NCBI GenBank assembly: GCA_030691585.1
Contig: JAUYEC010000095.1
Span: 1 to 6,753, forward strand
Origin: Candidatus Omnitrophota bacterium
Lineage (GTDB): Bacteria > Omnitrophota > Gorgyraeia > Gygaellales > Profunditerraquicolaceae
Length of the DNA stretch: 6,753 bases
Reading direction: 5' to 3'
Positions 5,418-6,753 of this stretch are shown here, piece after piece (position 1 is the first letter of the stretch; the number at the start of each line of letters is the position of its first letter). A model generated the notes under the pieces. The model had not been told where the DNA came from, searched no databases, and saw only the letters and a list, made by a program, of their open reading frames with translations. Made by a program: the position numbers and the translations under genes.

Positions 5418-5453
5418 ATGCCAGCAGTGAAACTCGTGGTTGATGGAGGTTAA
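5418..5453 (+). CDS. Possible 11-residue peptide ORF
   Basis: The ORF encodes MPAVKLVVDGG, with gagg at 5407-5410 seven bases before the ATG and a TAA stop at 5451-5453, two bases before the terminator stem. The order of binding site, tiny ORF and terminator suggests a translated peptide or leader peptide, but an ORF this short can arise by chance. The sequence shows no run of regulatory codons (no His, Trp or Leu tract), so classic amino-acid attenuation is not supported. Confidence 0.25.
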   Translation: MPAVKLVVDGG

Positions 5454-5455
5454 CC

Positions 5456-5485
5456 AGAGGGTCAGTTTAATGACCCTCTTTTTTT
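5456..5485 (+). terminator. Intrinsic terminator
   Basis: A nine-base perfect stem, agagggtca (5456-5464) with tgaccctct (5471-5479), has a six-base loop and runs into seven T's (5479-5485). This is a textbook rho-independent form. It ends no long gene; the only thing directly upstream is the short candidate transcript, which is why that transcript is proposed. Confidence 0.85.
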
Positions 5486-5488
5486 GTC

Positions 5489-5494
5489 TATAAT
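5489..5494 (+). promoter_or_regulatory. Possible -10 box for the secreted-protein gene
   Basis: There is a perfect TATAAT 45 bases before ATG 5539, just after the intrinsic terminator. At the proper distance the -35 region reads only ttaatg (5467-5472), a poor match lying inside the terminator loop and arm, so the promoter is uncertain. An activator-dependent promoter or read-through from 5323 are alternatives. Confidence 0.35.
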
Positions 5495-5527
5495 TTTTTA
5501 ATAAATAGGTGGCTGTCCCTAATTAAT

Positions 5528-5536
5528 GGGAGGTGG
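5528..5536 (+). promoter_or_regulatory. Strong Shine-Dalgarno site deciding the start at 5539
   Basis: gggaggtgg is present, with ggagg (5529-5533) five bases before ATG 5539. It fixes the start of the long frame that runs to the window end, since the codons that follow immediately encode a signal peptide. Confidence 0.85.
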
Positions 5537-5538
5537 TT

Positions 5539-6753
5539 ATGTTGAGACGAAAAAGTGTTTTTGCGCTGGTTTTTCTTTGTTTTTTCTCTCTGGGTATGGG
5601 CCCCAGGCCCAAGCCGCAGCCTAGCGATACCACACCTCCCCAAGTCTCTATCACTGCCCCAGTAAATAACTCCACCATATCCGGAAGCGTGAATATCCAG
5701 GCTACGGCCACGGATAATGTGGGGGTAACCAAGGTAGAGTTTTATGTGGACAACAGCCTAAAATCTACCGATACTGCCGCACCCTACGCCTACTCCTGGG
5801 ATACAACATCTGCCACAAACGCCAACCACGCCCTCAAAGTAATTGCTTATGATGCCAAAAATAATTCCAAGCAGGCGCAGATTAATGTTACGGTAAATAA
5901 TGCTGTTCTTCCGCCGCCACCACCGCCGCCGGCCCCGGGAAACGGCCTGGCTATTGTCTCGGCCGGCGCCTCCAGCACCTCTGGTTCTTATTCCGCTGCC
6001 AGGGCCATTGATAACAGTAATGCCACCTATTGGCGCGGGGCAGGGAGCTTTTTCAGCAGGCCGTCATTCTGGTGGCTGCAGATGGATTTAGGTAAGGTAT
6101 GCACCTTAACCCAAATTTCTATTCTCTGGCATAAAGATTACGGCTCAACCAAATACCAGATCCAAGGTTCAAACGATGCCAAAACCTGGGCCAAGCTGCA
6201 GACTGATTTGTCGTCTGTAGGCGGAAAGGCCAATCCCACGCAGAGAGATATCAGTCTTTCCGGTACCTACCGCTTCGTCAGAATTTATATTGAAAAGGGC
6301 CAGAATTATTATCCAATTATCTATGGCGTAGCGGTATCCGGCCAAGCGGCACCCACGCAGGATGTGACTCCACCGACCGGTTCGATTAACATAGCAGGCG
6401 GGGCCCCGTCCACCAGTTCTATGGATGTTAATCTCGCTCTTTTGGCGCAGGACAGCGAATCGGGCCTGAGCGAAATGAAATTCTCCAATGATAATTCTAC
6501 TTGGTCAGCCGCCGAGCCATACGCCATAAACAAGGCATGGGTATTGAGCCCTGGCGCGTCTTCGGCCAAGGTTGTTTATGTTAAATATAAAGATAAGGCA
6601 GGCAACTGGTCAGCTGCTTATTCCGATACCATATCTTTTCCCAACCAGGCTCCCAAGGTGGTCGCATTGAGCCCCTCCCAGGGGTCCGGCCTTCCCAACA
6701 ATGAGGTGGTATTTGAAACAACTTATTCCGATGCCAACGGCTGGCAGGATATA
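5539..6753 (+). CDS. Secreted modular protein with Ig-like and F5/8 type C (discoidin) domains, 3' end outside window
   Basis: The frame is open for 405 codons to the right edge. Residues 1-21 (MLRRK, a hydrophobic core, then GMG) look like a signal peptide; there is a cysteine at 14 but no convincing lipobox. Residues 30-119 (DTTPPQVSITAPVNNSTISG to INVTV, with TDNVGVTKVEFYVD) form an Ig-like domain of the Big_7 type. A seven-proline linker is at 125-131. Residues 137-268 resemble an F5/8 type C domain: SAARAIDNSNATYWRG, WWLQMDLGK, YQIQGSNDAKTW, YRFVRIYI. A second Ig-like module is at 275-367 (DVTPPTGSIN, KYKDKAGNWSAAYSDT), and a further module begins near 370. Such proteins bind surface or extracellular glycans, and any catalytic domain would be further downstream. 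It is preceded by a strong ribosome binding site, and no palindromic repeat was seen in the visible 1.2 kb. The function beyond adhesion or carbohydrate binding cannot be told. Confidence 0.9.
   Translation, partial: MLRRKSVFALVFLCFFSLGMGPRPKPQPSDTTPPQVSITAPVNNSTISGSVNIQATATDNVGVTKVEFYVDNSLKSTDTAAPYAYSWDTTSATNANHALKVIAYDAKNNSKQAQINVTVNNAVLPPPPPPPAPGNGLAIVSAGASSTSGSYSAARAIDNSNATYWRGAGSFFSRPSFWWLQMDLGKVCTLTQISILWHKDYGSTKYQIQGSNDAKTWAKLQTDLSSVGGKANPTQRDISLSGTYRFVRIYIEKGQNYYPIIYGVAVSGQAAPTQDVTPPTGSINIAGGAPSTSSMDVNLALLAQDSESGLSEMKFSNDNSTWSAAEPYAINKAWVLSPGASSAKVVYVKYKDKAGNWSAAYSDTISFPNQAPKVVALSPSQGSGLPNNEVVFETTYSDANGWQDI

Larger units (their letters stand above)
5358..5485 (+). ncRNA. Candidate short transcript (small RNA or leader) ending at an intrinsic terminator
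   Basis: This is the interval between the candidate promoter and the terminator at 5456-5485, about 128 nt. It matches no RNA family I can name. It contains an 11-codon ORF with a ribosome binding site (5418-5453). A possible stem pairs acgag (5405-5409) with ctcgt (5433-5437), which would cover part of that binding site. It could be a free small RNA, a peptide-coding transcript, or an attenuated leader of the secreted-protein gene at 5539. Exact ends are inferred. Confidence 0.4.
5361..5521. repeat. Widely split inverted repeat made of GACAGC-type arms
   Basis: tagggacagc at 5361-5370 and its exact complement gctgtcccta at 5512-5521 enclose 141 bases. The left arm with its next two bases (tagggacagcat) matches 12 bases of the arm of the palindromes at 506 and 1421. 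The enclosed DNA carries the 11-codon ORF and the intrinsic terminator. This may be a small non-autonomous element with palindrome-derived ends, or an old palindrome interrupted by other DNA. Confidence 0.6.

Noticed and set aside
5371..5453. Decayed D-aminoacyl-tRNA deacylase (dtd) start: MRFVLQRA at 5371-5397 and VKLVVDG at 5427-5447
   Set aside because: The two pieces recall the N-terminus of Dtd, but they are in different frames, separated by a stop and at the wrong distance, and nothing downstream continues the protein.
5358..5485. A known riboswitch class upstream of the secreted-protein gene
   Set aside because: I could not match the region to conserved cores of any riboswitch I know, and the encoded downstream protein suggests no metabolite ligand.

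Overview
The window is a tightly packed, single-strand (+) stretch of bacterial DNA of roughly balanced G+C. It holds six protein genes, two of them cut by the window edges. The protein set (an ApbE flavinyltransferase, PanB, a GT-C-like membrane glycosyltransferase, an SGNH-fold envelope protein and a large secreted F5/8C/Ig-like protein) suggests a Gram-negative, probably uncultured environmental bacterium. Candidatus Omnitrophota or a relative is my guess from gene style only; nothing in the window proves a taxon.

Layout: 2-502 is the C-terminal half of ApbE. 601-1425 is panB, complete. 1509-2267 is an unrecognised protein with one N-terminal membrane segment. 2321-4090 is a 589-residue multi-pass protein resembling family 39 glycosyltransferases. 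4133-5251 is a membrane-anchored or exported SGNH/GDSL-type protein. 5252-5538 is the only sizeable non-coding gap. It holds a strong hairpin terminator, a candidate promoter, a possible short RNA with an 11-codon ORF, and an intrinsic terminator. 5539-6753 is the start of a secreted modular protein (signal peptide, Ig-like, proline linker, F5/8 type C, Ig-like and the start of a further module) that runs off the window.

The most striking content is a dense set of small palindromes. Five copies (548, 1462, 3197, 4091, 4538) share a 15-base arm, tgtaggggcgggttt, one variable centre base and the complementary arm. Two copies (506, 1421) have the related arm tgtagggacagcata, and each stands 10-11 bases before a copy of the first type. 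A third set, two long A/T-bordered hairpins beginning aaaaaaggggac or aaaaaggggac, lies at 2241 and 5251. Two of the tgtaggggcggg copies sit inside genes, in frame and in the same reading phase, adding a CRGGFxTRPY-like decapeptide to the glycosyltransferase and to the SGNH protein. The other repeats cap every gene 3' end in the window: each starts within 0-3 bases of a stop codon, contains the stop, or encodes the last residues. The picture is of a small mobile or amplified palindrome family, comparable in concept to REP/BIME elements and to Rickettsia palindromic elements, that has colonised intergenic gaps, gene ends and protein surface loops.

Functionally the genes do not form one clear pathway. 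PanB makes the pantothenate precursor ketopantoate, and ApbE attaches FMN to exported redox proteins. The GT39-like protein, the SGNH protein and the secreted F5/8C protein all point to envelope or extracellular glycan work. Spacings are short enough for co-transcription of the first five genes, but hairpins between them would shape mRNA ends and stability.
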